Part shown: positions 26,177 through 38,610 of the stretch, one piece after another
How the letters are laid out: each line of letters opens with the position of its first letter
Numbering within the stretch: the first letter of the stretch is position 1
Assembly (NCBI RefSeq): GCF_003144195.1
Contig: NW_020290075.1
Coordinates: 1-64,000, forward strand
Direction of reading: 5' to 3'
From: Ceraceosorus guamensis
Lineage: Eukaryota; Basidiomycota; Exobasidiomycetes; Ceraceosorales; Ceraceosoraceae
DNA: 64,000 nucleotides
Notes under the pieces: model-generated
What the model saw: the letters and a program-made list of their open reading frames with translations, nothing else
What the model was told of the DNA's origin: nothing
Databases searched by the model: none
Program-made: the position numbers and the translations under genes

Positions 26177-26400
26177 GTCATCAACGGTGCTGAATGAAAA
26201 TCAATGACAAAGTGAAAGAATGTCAAACGAGGAGGCATCGACCCTGGAATCAGAATTTGACCTGGGTGAAGATCTGTAGTGAAAATATACACAGCCAATG
26301 GTAGTTGATGCTGTGTCAACGCATTGGGACTATATTACGCAAACGAGTCTGGATGTCACATCATTCTCATGCTCTTGTGCATATGAAGCTCTCGCGAACG
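26177..26400 (+). repeat. Diverged direct repeat R1, left copy
   Basis: Clearly related over roughly 220 bases, with small insertions and deletions, to 27477-27700. Shared landmarks: GAGGCATC, a GATGCTG stretch, GGATRTCACATCATT, CATGCT and TTGTGCATAT near the right end. The two lie in the same orientation 1.3 kb apart. Confidence 0.75.
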
Positions 26401-27476
26401 TCGGTCGTTATTCAACTTGGACCAGTCACGCGTGTCTTTTCTCGCCTTGAACAGCTACATACCCAAGTTTAGTCCAAAATTAGTGGCAAAAATGCCATCG
26501 AGGGGCTCTTTCTTTGACCTCTCACGCCATTGGTCTCCTACCACACCTCGGTCAGAGTACTTCATAGGTGGAAGGTGATTATGCAAAGCATTTGGCCTCA
26601 GGTAAATTCTCATGCCAAGCTGCTTGTGGGGCAGTTGCTCGTGTATGTTATGGCTCTTCTTTGGAAAGCTTGTCAGGTGGAGGGTCTGAATGCATTGAGC
26701 AGGGACAAGACTGAAGTCTGGCTGCATTTGGGCATTTCACTTGACCAGGCAAGTCGCCACATCTCTTGCTACAAGGACATGGCAGAGGTTGCAGGTCCGG
26801 GTCTGTGCAACGAGAATAAGGAGGAGTCTCTCTGCGCGCGCATTGCGTTCTGTCTTTGGTGAAGATCGTTCTTGCACGAGTTCTTCTTGCCATTGGTGAG
26901 TCAGCCTTGTCCACAGGGGCGTCCAAAGAGCAGGTTTACACGACGTTGGGCTGGTCTTGCTCCAGATTTGGATGCGATATTATCGGCCCGACTCAGCACA
27001 AGCCCGCTTACTAAGATATGTAGCGTTTGCTCCTCACACTTCAATCGACGCCTGTTTCAAGCCAGGCAAAGAGCCAAAATGCTCAGGCAAGAATCGCGTC
27101 GAAGTTCCGGAGGTCCAAATTCCAAGACAATGACAAAGATACTCATGCGACTCTTGAAGACTGTCTCTTTCTGCAAAAAAGACGGGAATTGAGGCTGTCT
27201 TGTGAAAAGCAAAAATTGCCATCTTGATGCGATTGGTATTACGATCTGATTGAGCTGGAAAGGATCAACGCCTTAGCACCTAAGCAAGAAACGCGTGTGT
27301 TCCAGCCCTCGAGAGCTTCATCTGGTACGATCGCCATTTTCTGAAGGTCTCGATAGACAGACAAGGCACGAGCAGTGGAACGGAACAACTTCACGGCGCC
27401 GCGAAGGGCGAAGAATTCCAAGACAAAAGAGCCGATTGATGGGAATTCCTAGTATAAACAACGATATGCTCAGAAC
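26401..27476. other. Segment between the R1 repeats
   Basis: A plus-strand frame at about 26577-26862 (around MALLWKACQVEGLNALSRDK) looks weakly coding; a Lys/Arg/Ser-rich frame follows near 27080-27190. No recognised family. Confidence 0.3.
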
Positions 27477-27700
27477 GTTATCAGCGGTGCAGAGTGAAGA
27501 TCCATGACGAAGTGAACATATGGCAAGCGAAGAGGCATCAACTCTGGAAACAGAACTTGATTTGCACAAGTGATTTGTATTAACAATGTGCACAGCCAGT
27601 TGCAGTCGATGCTGCATCGACGCGTGAAAAAGCCTTGACGTACGAGCCTGGATATCACATCATTGTCATGCTTTTTGTGCATATCTAGCTCGCGTGTGAG
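27477..27700 (+). repeat. Diverged direct repeat R1, right copy
   Basis: Partner of 26177-26400, same orientation. Divergence is substantial, so the duplication is old. Confidence 0.75.
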
Positions 27701-29911
27701 CGCGACTGATCTTGATCATTGATATGACGGTTCAGCACCCTACCACCGCAACAAACGGTCAACTTTTTCTAGACACCGATGCTCTTGTGGAAGGGTTTTC
27801 TTATCACCGAGCTCAATCGAATGCTTTTGCTTATACTGGCTGGTATTGAATGACCTGATTGAGCATTTGGGCGCCGTGTCCAATCTAAACACACACTTGG
27901 AGGATTTGGATGGAGGTCTGCCCAGACATCTGGGCCATAATTGCTGTGAGCTTAATGACAAAATGCTCAACCTAGCTTCCATAAGGTTTTCGTTTGGAAG
28001 GTTGTACATTATAAGAAACCTTGAGATCTTTTTGCAACATACTAAAACTAGCGTTTCGTCCGGAACAGTCTGGCAGATGCTGGTCGAATCGAAATTTTGT
28101 GGAATCGAGTCAGGTCTCAAATAGAAGCGTCCAGTGCGCCTAGCGTATTGGCCGCCATTCTTGAACGTCAATCTGTACAACAATAGAGACGTGGACCAGA
28201 AACGTGGACCCTTTCTGCCTCGAACAACAGCGATACTGGCTTCGGTTCAAGCTAGACCGGTATTCATAGAAAATTTGCCGAATGACCACACCGGCGGGGA
28301 CAGGGCCTGGAAAATGAGGGTAGCAGCAGATACTTGCATTCACTTTTGCTAGTGTCACCACGCGTTGAGAGTGAGGACTACGGAGGGCTGCTCTGAAAAT
28401 TTCGGCTCTTGTGGGACAATCGCAGCTCAGTAGCTCTTCTTTTGGTTGCCGTCAAGTAGGGCTCAAGATTGTTGCCGATGAAAGAGATAGCCAGCGAAGC
28501 AGGCAAAATGCTAACAGAAATGGGAGCTTCCTGCTTAGGGTGCACTCACGGACCAGAGATTGAAGTTCGTGGAGAGAGGCGCATCCCGACGGTTTCATCA
28601 GTGTTGAGTCAATTTTCGTACTGCCATGCCTATCGTTGCCAACCTTCGGGAGCACCTTCCACCTTCTTCACCTGCAATTCTAAACACATCAAAAAGCAAG
28701 ATTGACTGCAAAGAGCTACGTGCAAGGCTTGCTCCAGCTTTGCTCCTTGGACTGACGAGGTTTGACGAGGTTAAGGAGTTTGTCGATCTTGAGTCTGAAT
28801 AAGAGTAGCTGAAGGTGCTGCAATTGAGATACCACATTTGATCAGTCCTCATCGCGCGTGAAGTGTACAGCAGCTAATCACAATACACGGAGACTCTGGC
28901 AGCTAAAGATCAAGCGATGCAAGAGCCTTTGGCATCAGGCCAGCGTCTGCTGTCAGTGGAGCGCATTCTGCGATTGTGCTTTGTGCTTGGCAACATGCTT
29001 GAGCGAGCCAGCGGCGGTGTAGCATCCACCACTTCACTGCTCTCCCTGTTATGGAGCGCTTCCTTTTTGTTGCGCTCGACGCTGTCGCAAATTCTCGCTC
29101 ACAGCAGAAGGATCGCGCCCTATCTTTTCCCTTCACTCCACTTGCGCGTATTGCATGCGTTCCAATGTGGTGCAATCTCGTTCAAGAGTGGACCCAAAAT
29201 CGACGCGCAATCTAGGTTCTTCACCCCACATCGTTGGAAGTGCAGCTCTGCGTCTCTTGCTCAACAAAGGTGAGAAGATTGTAGCATTGTCAAAATCAGC
29301 TCGGCCCACGTCTGGACTACCATCCTTCTTATGCGGAAGAAGCTACACGCGTTTTCTCGCTGTGTGTATTCCTCTAGTCTGAGGATGACGGTCAACACGT
29401 GAGACGGATGAGACCTCCTGCATGCATCTGCATGTAGGATTACAAATGACCCAATTCATCGCAGACTTTCATTTGTGCTTGAGGCTCTTGCTGACGTACT
29501 GGACTTGCCCCACCATAATCAAAGCCAGGCGAGCATCACACACACAAAGCACCTGCTGTCCACCGCCGTCCTCAAGCTCCTCCGCCCCCCGGCAAGGATT
29601 GGGTCCCTTTGGACTTGCTGGCCCCATCCCTAGCGTTGCCACATCACGTTGGTACATCTGCTAAATGTCACACATATCAAGCGCAAGGCAGAATGGCTTA
29701 CCAAACTGCATTCACCCGCGCAGACTTCACCTTCGCAGTTCCTCGATCGCCGGCCGACTTCCCTGGAGAGGAGCGCTTGCACTGGTCCGACTGGTCGGAC
29801 CCAGCACCTCAAAAACATCGCCTCGCTGCCTTGAAGACTAAGTCTCTGGCTTCGTTGCAAAAATTATGCAAGCAATAGCCTTCTCTAGCTTTGCTGCGGC
29901 GCCTTCGTATG
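27701..29911. other. Accessory block, nothing recognised
   Basis: More A+T-rich than the flanks, with short overlapping frames on both strands. Slightly protein-like stretches lie at 27846-28124 (plus) and 28917-29273 (plus). No motif, RNA gene or terminal repeat was identified. Confidence 0.35.
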
Positions 29912-29975
29912 CTGTATTACAAGTGCCATTTTTTCAGTCTCGAATCCAAAAACAACGTACGTCTTTGCCATCAAG
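29912..29975 (+). repeat. Short direct repeat R2, left copy
   Basis: TATTACAAGTGCC...TTTTTCAGTCTCGAATCC...ACGTCTTTGCCATCAAGAT matches 30747-30803 (TATTACTAGTGCC...TTTTTGGTCTTGAGAA...ACGTCTTTGCCATCAAGAT) in the same orientation. Confidence 0.7.
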
Positions 29976-30447
29976 ATAGAAGAGTCGTGCCTGGAGGGAC
30001 GCTATAGAAGACGTATTTCCTCATGCGCTGACACATCTCCCTGTTCAGTTTGGCATTAAGGTGCGCCTTGCCAACCTTCTTCTTCTCGCTAGTCTGCAGC
30101 TCGGCAACTTGTGCAGTCAAGTCTGCATTGGACACTTCGAGGCGAGCAAGCTGATTTGCATGCTTGTTGAGCTTTTGGGTGAGCATGTCGAGTCTGCTGG
30201 TCAGCAAGTCAATGGTGCTCACTTGCCCCTGCAAAAGCAGGTTCACTGTTGCTAGCGCCGCTCTGCCTGCATCCTGTTGAGACGCATCGAAGTGGTGCCC
30301 GGTCAAGCCGGAACGCTGGGTAGTTCCGGTGCTTGCAAAGCTTGCGGGTTGTTGCTGTTGAGCACGGCCGCCGCCTACGTGCCAACTCAGATCTGCAGCC
30401 CTGGGGCCGCGCAGACCATTGGAGTGGATATTGGAGGAGTGTGGCAC
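29971..30447 (-). CDS. Coiled-coil protein, unknown
   Basis: An uninterrupted minus-strand frame of 158 residues from an ATG at 30447. The first 60 residues are Gly/Gln/Ser rich; residues about 65-135 form a heptad-patterned helix (STIDLLTSRLDMLTQKLNKH and on, with LARLEVSNADLTAQVAELQ), then a basic KKKVGKAHLNAKLNRE segment. It lies mostly between the two R2 direct repeats and overlaps the plus-strand remains starting near 30424. It may be an exon of a longer gene. Function unknown. Confidence 0.35.
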   Translation of the reverse strand: MPHSSNIHSNGLRGPRAADLSWHVGGGRAQQQQPASFASTGTTQRSGLTGHHFDASQQDAGRAALATVNLLLQGQVSTIDLLTSRLDMLTQKLNKHANQLARLEVSNADLTAQVAELQTSEKKKVGKAHLNAKLNREMCQRMRKYVFYSVPPGTTLLS

Positions 30448-30759
30448 AAGTGCTCCAATGGCCAGACCTACACCCTAGCTGAGAAGCACAAGGATCTCAA
30501 CACTGTTGAGCTCCTCTGGCCATCAGACGTGGATCACTGGAAGGCGCAGGTAGCAGCAGAGGCAGCCCCTAGCCAGATCTCTGCCACAGTAGAGAGTGAT
30601 CTCGTCAGCTGCCTAGCAAGCAAGCTTCTGCCTCCAAATTTTGCAGTGTGCCTCACCCCAGAAAACTGCGTCTGGGCAAAGGATGCTGCTGAGTTTCATT
30701 CACGATACTTGGACAACAAAGTGGATCTGGCTTTTCCTTCTCTCGTGTTGTATTACTAG
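30424..30759 (+). pseudogene. Coding remains, plus strand
   Basis: An open protein-like frame (GVDIGGVWHKCSNGQTYTL, HKDLNTVELLWPSDVDHW, CLTPENCVWAKDAAEFHSRY) with no upstream start of its own and a stop inside the right R2 repeat. Probably a fragment; family unknown. Confidence 0.3.
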
Positions 30760-30803
30760 TGCCCTTTTTGGTCTTGAGAAAAGAACGTCTTTGCCATCAA
30801 GAT
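30747..30803 (+). repeat. Short direct repeat R2, right copy
   Basis: Partner of 29912-29975, about 835 bases to the right, same orientation. The pair brackets the minus-strand coiled-coil frame and the plus-strand fragment. Confidence 0.7.
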
Positions 30804-31108
30804 GTGCTTTTTGAATGTGTGGTTGGGTGATCAAATCACGTGAGCGAGCGCTCTCCGCGACGCGTGCCGTGCGCTGAGACATCCATAGCAGACATCCATA
30901 GCACAGCATCTGAAACATCACCCCCCTGGTCAGCACAATCATGAATCTTGAATCAAGGCACAACTGCTGACCAGCTTAGCCAGCTGCTTCCTTCTAACAT
31001 TGACACCCTGGCCAGATACTTGCTCGCTGCGTGCTGCCCCCCACACACAACCTCGTCATTGCTCAAGAACCTCACACCCTTTCCACCCGCACACCTCATC
31101 CATCCAGC

Positions 31109-31590
31109 ATGCCTGCTACCAAGCGCAATCAGATGCGTGCCGAAGATAGAGAAGCAACAAAGAGACGGCGGATTTGTGAATGGCAATCCGCATGGTTTAG
31201 CACATCGAGAGAGGTGATGGGGACTCAAGCCTCAGGGAACTTTCCTGGAGGGCAGCAGGACAACTTTGCGGAGATTGACGCTTTGCCTCACCATCCCAAG
31301 GATGACATTGTGGACTCATGGGCTGGTTCACAAACCCAGATGGAGGCAACAAACTATGTTCAGGCTGACCGCAAGGCAGCTTGGGCTCAAGATTCCCCCT
31401 TCCGACACAGCCGGCGTCAATGGATGAGGATGAGGAAGACAGCGTCACAGAATCTGAGGGTCCTGACTATGCCGACGATGACTTCTTGGAAGACGGGCTA
31501 GCACCACCCTTACCCGCAAGCCCATTTGGCATTGACACGGACAACGTCCTTCACAGCAGGGATATGGCTTCAGCTCGCCACGCTGCCTAG
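31109..31590 (+). CDS. Candidate two-exon small nuclear-type protein
   Basis: Exons 31109-31357 and 31411-31590 join in phase 0 (donor GTTCAG is weak, acceptor CCGACACAG is good) to about 142 residues. The N-terminus is strongly basic (MPATKRNQMRAEDREATKRRR), a plausible nuclear-localisation signal; the middle is polar; the second exon is acidic (DEDEEDSVTESEGPDYADDD). Basic head plus acidic tail resembles the general layout of the 18.3 kb candidate. No domain recognised. Without the intron the frame ends at 31501. Confidence 0.3.
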
Positions 31591-31795
31591 AGCGAGGGAG
31601 AGAGTGAGCTCACGTGCACGTTGCTGCTTGTTTCTGTGCGCGCAAACTTGATTGGGGTGATATCGCGCCCGCGCACTCGTCGCATCTGAGCGCAGCTCCT
31701 CACCTTGTTTCGCATAGCTACCGACAAGTTGAGGAACTACCGCACCTGTGTCACTTGCACTCCCTGTAGACGCACTTTCCAACCAAAGAATCATC

Positions 31796-31993
31796 ATGGC
31801 TGACCAACGAGAAAAGCCAGTTGAGGCGTTCAACAAGCTTGCCAAACGCCTTGCAGAGTTGAATGAGGTTGTTCCAGAAGACTGGCATACATACATCACA
31901 GACAGCGCTCAGACCTGCCGCAAGAGGTTCGTTGCCATCTCGAAACGCGCCGAGCACTTGAAGAGAAAACTGATTTTGGCAGCCGGGCGTTGA
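31796..31993 (+). CDS. Small helical ORF, 65 residues
   Basis: ATG in the context ATCATCATGGC followed by 65 codons predicted mostly helical and basic (EAFNKLAKRLAELNEVVPEDW, then CRKRFVAISKRAEHLKRKL). Length and texture are compatible with a tiny gene, but no homology is recognised and chance cannot be excluded. Confidence 0.25.
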   Translation: MADQREKPVEAFNKLAKRLAELNEVVPEDWHTYITDSAQTCRKRFVAISKRAEHLKRKLILAAGR

Positions 31994-32849
31994 ACATGTG
32001 TATCCGTGTTGGAAGAGGGACGATGCGTACCCTTTGCGTGACTCTTGTCTGGCTTGCGCTGGCTCCCACCAGCGGCAACAAGCGTTTGTGTGTCTTTTGG
32101 AGAACCAGAAAGCGCATGTGCTTCCAGGCGCGCTCGACCGGCTTCTGACTTGCGCTGGGTAGAATCAGATCGTGCCTCTTTGGGCCGACCCTAGACTTCA
32201 AGGCAGGCTTTGCGTAGATTGGCATACGTCTTGATGTGGACAGTGACTCTGTTTGCTATAGTCGTGAGTGCGGCGGTCCGTGTAGGGTCATGCACGGTCA
32301 TAAGTGCCGCAGCCTGGAGCGGAGCGAGCGCGCAGATGAACGCATGACTGCAAGCTTCAACACCTTCAGCACCCCTTGCAAAGCCTTAATTGTTCCTCGT
32401 CCAGAAGCTTGGGCAGGGCTCCACCAAAGTGACCCAAGTGAGCAGAGGGCTGAGATAAGATTTGGCAGATCAGGAACTCGTGGACCTTTCTGCAGCTTGC
32501 GCTGCGCATCCACAGGAACGGACCTTGGGCTGCGTGCCTTTTGCTTTGTCGTCCTCGATGACGACGCTCGGCACGCAGACACATGGAGCGCTTCGTCTCG
32601 GCTCGAAGCCGGTTGTGCGCCCTGGATCTTTCAGAGCCCTCACGATCGAGATCGCAAGTCAACGTGTCAGTAATGGAGCGTCACCCCGAGCGCGGATGTA
32701 TGCGCATAGCAAGCACGAATGTGACTATGATGTGATTTGGTGCGGGGCCTAAGTGTGGGCATACATGCTGACGAGGTGCGGGTAAAGTCGTCGGAGAAAG
32801 CTATCTGTTTTCGTATTTGATGCGTAGGCTGAGATTAGCGACATGTCGA
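31994..32849. other. Right edge of the accessory block
   Basis: Open frames at 32236-32673 (plus) and 32298-32662 (minus) overlap and show no motif. From about 32760 the 3' flank of the next gene begins. No element end was identified. Confidence 0.4.
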
Positions 32850-35244
32850 TCATGCACCAAATTTGAAGACGACAGGTGGGGCAGTGCTGGTCACCGTCGC
32901 AGGTGTTGCTGCCTTGTCATCGCTCTGTGTAGGTGCTTGCTGCGGTTTGGCCTCTCCCACCTCTGCGGGCTTGCCATTGGTGCTTGAAGCGGCCAAGAGA
33001 CTGCCACTTTTCGTTGCAGGGCCGGCCGGGGCAGCAGCACCTCTATCGACATCTCGCGCGAGCGAGCTGAGCAGCTGATCGGCGCGACGTTGCCTCTCAT
33101 CTGAGGTGGTGCTATGCCTCAAGGGCGTACTGCCCCTACCGCTCAGGCGACCACGCAAAGGCGTGCTTGAGCCGTGGCTGGGTGCAGCTCCAGACAGCGA
33201 GATTCGGCCTTTGGAAATGGACGCCGAGCGGTCTTGACTCTCGCGCATGGAATTGTGAAGACTGGCAGACGAGCCAGATCGCGACAAGGAAGAAGCGCGT
33301 GAGAACTCTCCAGATCGTCGAGGTTGTTCTTGAGGCGGACGGAAAAGCGAGTGACCGCTAGACTGCTGAGAGTAGATGGCGGCCAATTTTTTCGGGGTCC
33401 GCATCTTGCGCTCCTCATCAGCTCGCCTTTCTTTCGCCGAGCGTTCTTGCTCCTCTCTTCGTGCTTCTTCGCGCGCTTCTTCCCTCTCGGCCTCTTGCCA
33501 GGAGAGCTTGTTCTGAGCAGCAAGCTCGTTGTACTCTTTCTCTGTGACAAAACGCTCTACGTGCACGGGCACCTTCAGCAACGCATCGGGATGTTTGGAT
33601 CCTTTTGGCTGCAGCGTCACAGCCGACGGCAGAGTGTCAGCGCCATCATCGACCCCCAGCCAAGGGCTCGAAATGCTCACCATGCTGTGCTTCGAACGCA
33701 TTTCCACTACCACGGCTGCTCTACGACGTGTGGCGTCGTCGCCGATCCTCCACCTCAAACCATTTTCGTCCGTCCACTCCTCCCCGATCGCATGGTCATC
33801 TGACATGTCCGGACTGCGTTTGCGCGCAGCTTTCGGACTAGCTTTGATGGGAGAGTAGGTCGCGGGTGCACCTGCAGATGCTCTCTGCGCTGCAGACTTG
33901 CGGGCCAGCTTGCGTACGGCTTGCGCTCCAGCAGATGGTACTGCAACGGTCGAAGAAGCGGCTCGAGATCCTCGATTCTTTGATGATGCTGCTTTCCTCG
34001 ACCTCGAGCGCGACTGAGCGTCGGACAGACTGCGGCGCTGTCCATCTGTTGACTCTTCGTCATGGTCGCGCATGTAAGCGTCGTCGCCAGACGCGACGCG
34101 CTGTTGATCAGAGCCGGTTGCAAACATGTCGTCGTCAAGGTCGTCGTCGCGATCCTGCTCTGCGGCCGGCTCCTCCACCGATAGCATCTCCTCATCGCTG
34201 TCATTTTCGCTGCCGCTGTCAGCCTCTTCGTAGTCTGCATCGTGGATGTCGATATCATCATTTTCGGGGATGAGACCTTGACCGCGCCTCTTTTTGCGGC
34301 TACTCTTGCCGAGCTCGTCTCTGGCAAATCCATCTTCCTCGTCGCTCTCATCCTCGTCAGATGAGTCTTCAGCCGACCTCTTGCGCGTCACGATAGCTGC
34401 TTGGCCCACGCGCGGTACAGCTTGAAGGACGCGCGACAGGGCGTCGCCCGTACCGCGCACTTGTGACATTTCGACATTTGCATCATCCACCGCCATGTCG
34501 CCATCGATGTCTGCATCTCCGTCGAGGAGAGTCTTGCGGGGAAGCTTTGATGCGCGACGAAGATGAGCGGAGACGTCGCCGGACTCGTCGGCTTCCTCGT
34601 CCTCCTCATCTTCTTGAGCTGCACGCTTGCGATTGGCAGCGCGGTGCGCGGGAGCGTACCTGCGAGGATCACCTTGCGGGTAGTCCCTGGCGGCAGGTGC
34701 TCGAGTCACATCGACGTCAGGCATGATCTGACGGGAGGAAGAGGGAGAACGCGAAGTGTAGGGAGGCGGTGGATGAGGCTGCAGTCCTGCATGATGGCCT
34801 GGACGACGCTGACGATGCTCGAGAATCTGCGGATGGCGATGCGCTGACTCGACAGCGGTGGCAGCAGGAGGTTTGGAGTGCGAGCGGGATTGTTGTTGTT
34901 GTTGTTGTTGTCGTTGCTGCTGCTGCTGTAGGTGTGCAGACGGATGCGACCTCCTCCTTGCAATAGCATCTGCTGCGGCAATGTGAAATTCGCGCTTGTC
35001 AGTGTCGGGTATACCGGCAGCCCTACGTCGTTGCCTGGTGGGATGGGGACAGAGGGAGAAAGAAGGGGTGAGATGGGGCGGCGTGGGTGGATGACCAGCG
35101 CGGGGAACCGAACCGAACCGCTCCCACTCACCTGTGATACTCCAACTGTCTGGCTCTCTGCTGCAGATGAGCGTAAGCTGCGTAGAGCCAGTAGACGACA
35201 ATAACGGCAACAAAGGCGTTGAGGTAGCTGGACAAGCTGGACAT
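32850..35244 (-). CDS. Single-pass membrane protein with nuclear-type disordered tail
   Basis: Two exons, 35244-35132 and 35034-32850, phase closed by AG|G, give about 765 residues. Exon 1 encodes a short N-terminal membrane anchor (YLNAFVAVIVVYWLYAAYAHL) right after the start; exon 2 begins with a basic RQRRRAAGIPDTDKREFHIAAADAIARR that looks conserved, then poly-Q, several basic clusters next to acidic runs (NRKRAAQEDEEDEEADE; KSSRKKRRGQG), a small folded-looking part (EEWTDENGLRWRIGDDATRRR, about residues 450-540), a charged helix (WQEAEREEAREEARREE) and a C-terminus PPVVFKFGA ending in an FG-like motif. I infer a nuclear-envelope or nuclear-pore-associated protein; not identified by family. 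The frame continues upstream of 35244 but only as leader. Confidence 0.6.
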
Positions 35245-36323
35245 TTTGTGCCGGCTCCCCCCTCTGCTGCTGCTGCCGCCGCCGCCGCCGCTGCTGCCGC
35301 CAATGTTTCGAAGAGGGGAAGCAGCGTCAAGCTGAAGCCCAGCCGAGGCTGATGATCGCAAGGGCAGCTTGCATGGAGTGGCGATCTGAGAGCAGCAGTG
35401 ACGAGAGCACTTGCAGACTCGTGAGTGTGCAGCCCGCGCACGGTGGTGATGGGGAGAGGGGCAAGCAAAGAGCCACTCTGACCGAGGGTGTGCGCGTGTG
35501 AGTGCGCGTGAGTGTGCGTGACGTGAGTGTGTGAATTTGCGTTGGTGCATGGACGTCATGCTTGCTGATATCGCCGCGCAGTCGTGAGTCACGTGCGAGC
35601 GCAACACTCCACTCCGGACTCAAGACTCGACTCGTGACTCACACAACAACAGACTCATCAAACTCACGACTCCAAACTGTTTGCGACCGCGCTGCTGCCT
35701 TTCAACGCTCCGCACGCACGTCATTCGCTCTTGACTCGTTCATGGCACGAGTCATGGAATATGGAGTCACAAGTTGCGACGATTTACGATCGAGTCACGA
35801 GTCACGAGTCACGCCTACTCTTGATTCAAGCGCGAGTCTTTTCTTGGAGTCAATTTTGAGTCTGAGTGCGTGGACCATCCATCAGCGTTCTATTCGTGAT
35901 TTCAATTGTGATTCGATTGACTTCAAGATTCGCGCGTGCGTTTCAGTCGCACTCGCGACTCGCGCTCAAACGCCAAAGAGCAAGCAAGCGTGCGCGTTCA
36001 CTCAAACACTCAGACTCAGACTCGACCACGACTCACACATCAGCCACGCAGAGAGCGGTGTCAAGGGGTTTGAAAGCGCGCAGCACGAACATCGAGCCGA
36101 GGCGAGCCAAGCCAAGCCAAGCAAGCAAGTCAGTCAGTCAGGCAGGCATCGCAGTCAAGTCACACGGAGTAGTGAGGAGTAGTGGAATTGCCACCGCATC
36201 GCAAGCACCATGCTGCCGCTGCCGCTGCCGCTGCCGCTGCCTCCGCTCACGATCATATACGACAGTCATCAAGAGCAGTCGATTGAATGATTCGCGTCGC
36301 GCCGCGCGATTTGCAGGGCGGAC
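35245..36323. promoter_or_regulatory. Divergent promoter, membrane protein / BAHD acyltransferase
   Basis: Dense in GAGTCACGAGTCACGAGTCACG-like words (35580-35650 and 35790-35815), GACTCACGAC/TGACTC variants, an E-box GAGTCACGTGC at 35587-35596, and GCCAAGCCAAGCAAGCAAGTCAGTCAGTCAGG tetramer runs near 36105-36145. A CTGCCGCTGCCGCTGCCG triplet run lies at 36213-36242. No gene seen. Confidence 0.5.
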
Positions 36324-38231
<1,908 letters not shown>

Positions 38232-38610
38232 ATTCGAGCGTCGACGCAGCACAATGTCTCTACATCTCGAAGCGAGCGAGGCGCTCATCGTGCTTCCCGA
38301 CGACTTTTTTGCAATGTGATGTGGCTGCGAGTGCGAAATGCAGATTCGCCCATCCTTGACGCAGTGCGCGCTTGCTCACACTAGTCTTTCACAGAATGTG
38401 CATAATCGAGTTTTGTTGATGCGTTCGCTGCATCGCGCAAAAGCTCTTCGATCGTCAAGGGCACGTCGGATTTGACTCGATTCGATTCATCCTCGAGGCG
38501 CGCTGGTGGGGGAACAAAATGAAAGAAAAAAGAGCGGGGCCAGCGGGGCCAGCGGGCCCAGCGCGTTGGCAGTGGGGTATTCGAAATGGGCGGCTTGATG
38601 GGCTGCCCCC
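38232..38610. other. Convergent 3' spacer
   Basis: Between the 3' ends of the acyltransferase (plus) and the coiled-coil gene (minus). It contains a GGCCAGCGGGGCCAGCGGGCCCAGCG minirepeat at 38538-38564. Nothing else seen. Confidence 0.5.

Noticed and set aside
26177-27700. The R1 repeat pair as the two ends of an LTR element
   Set aside because: No TG...CA ends, primer-binding site, polypurine tract or polymerase/integrase remains were seen between them; kept only as direct repeats.
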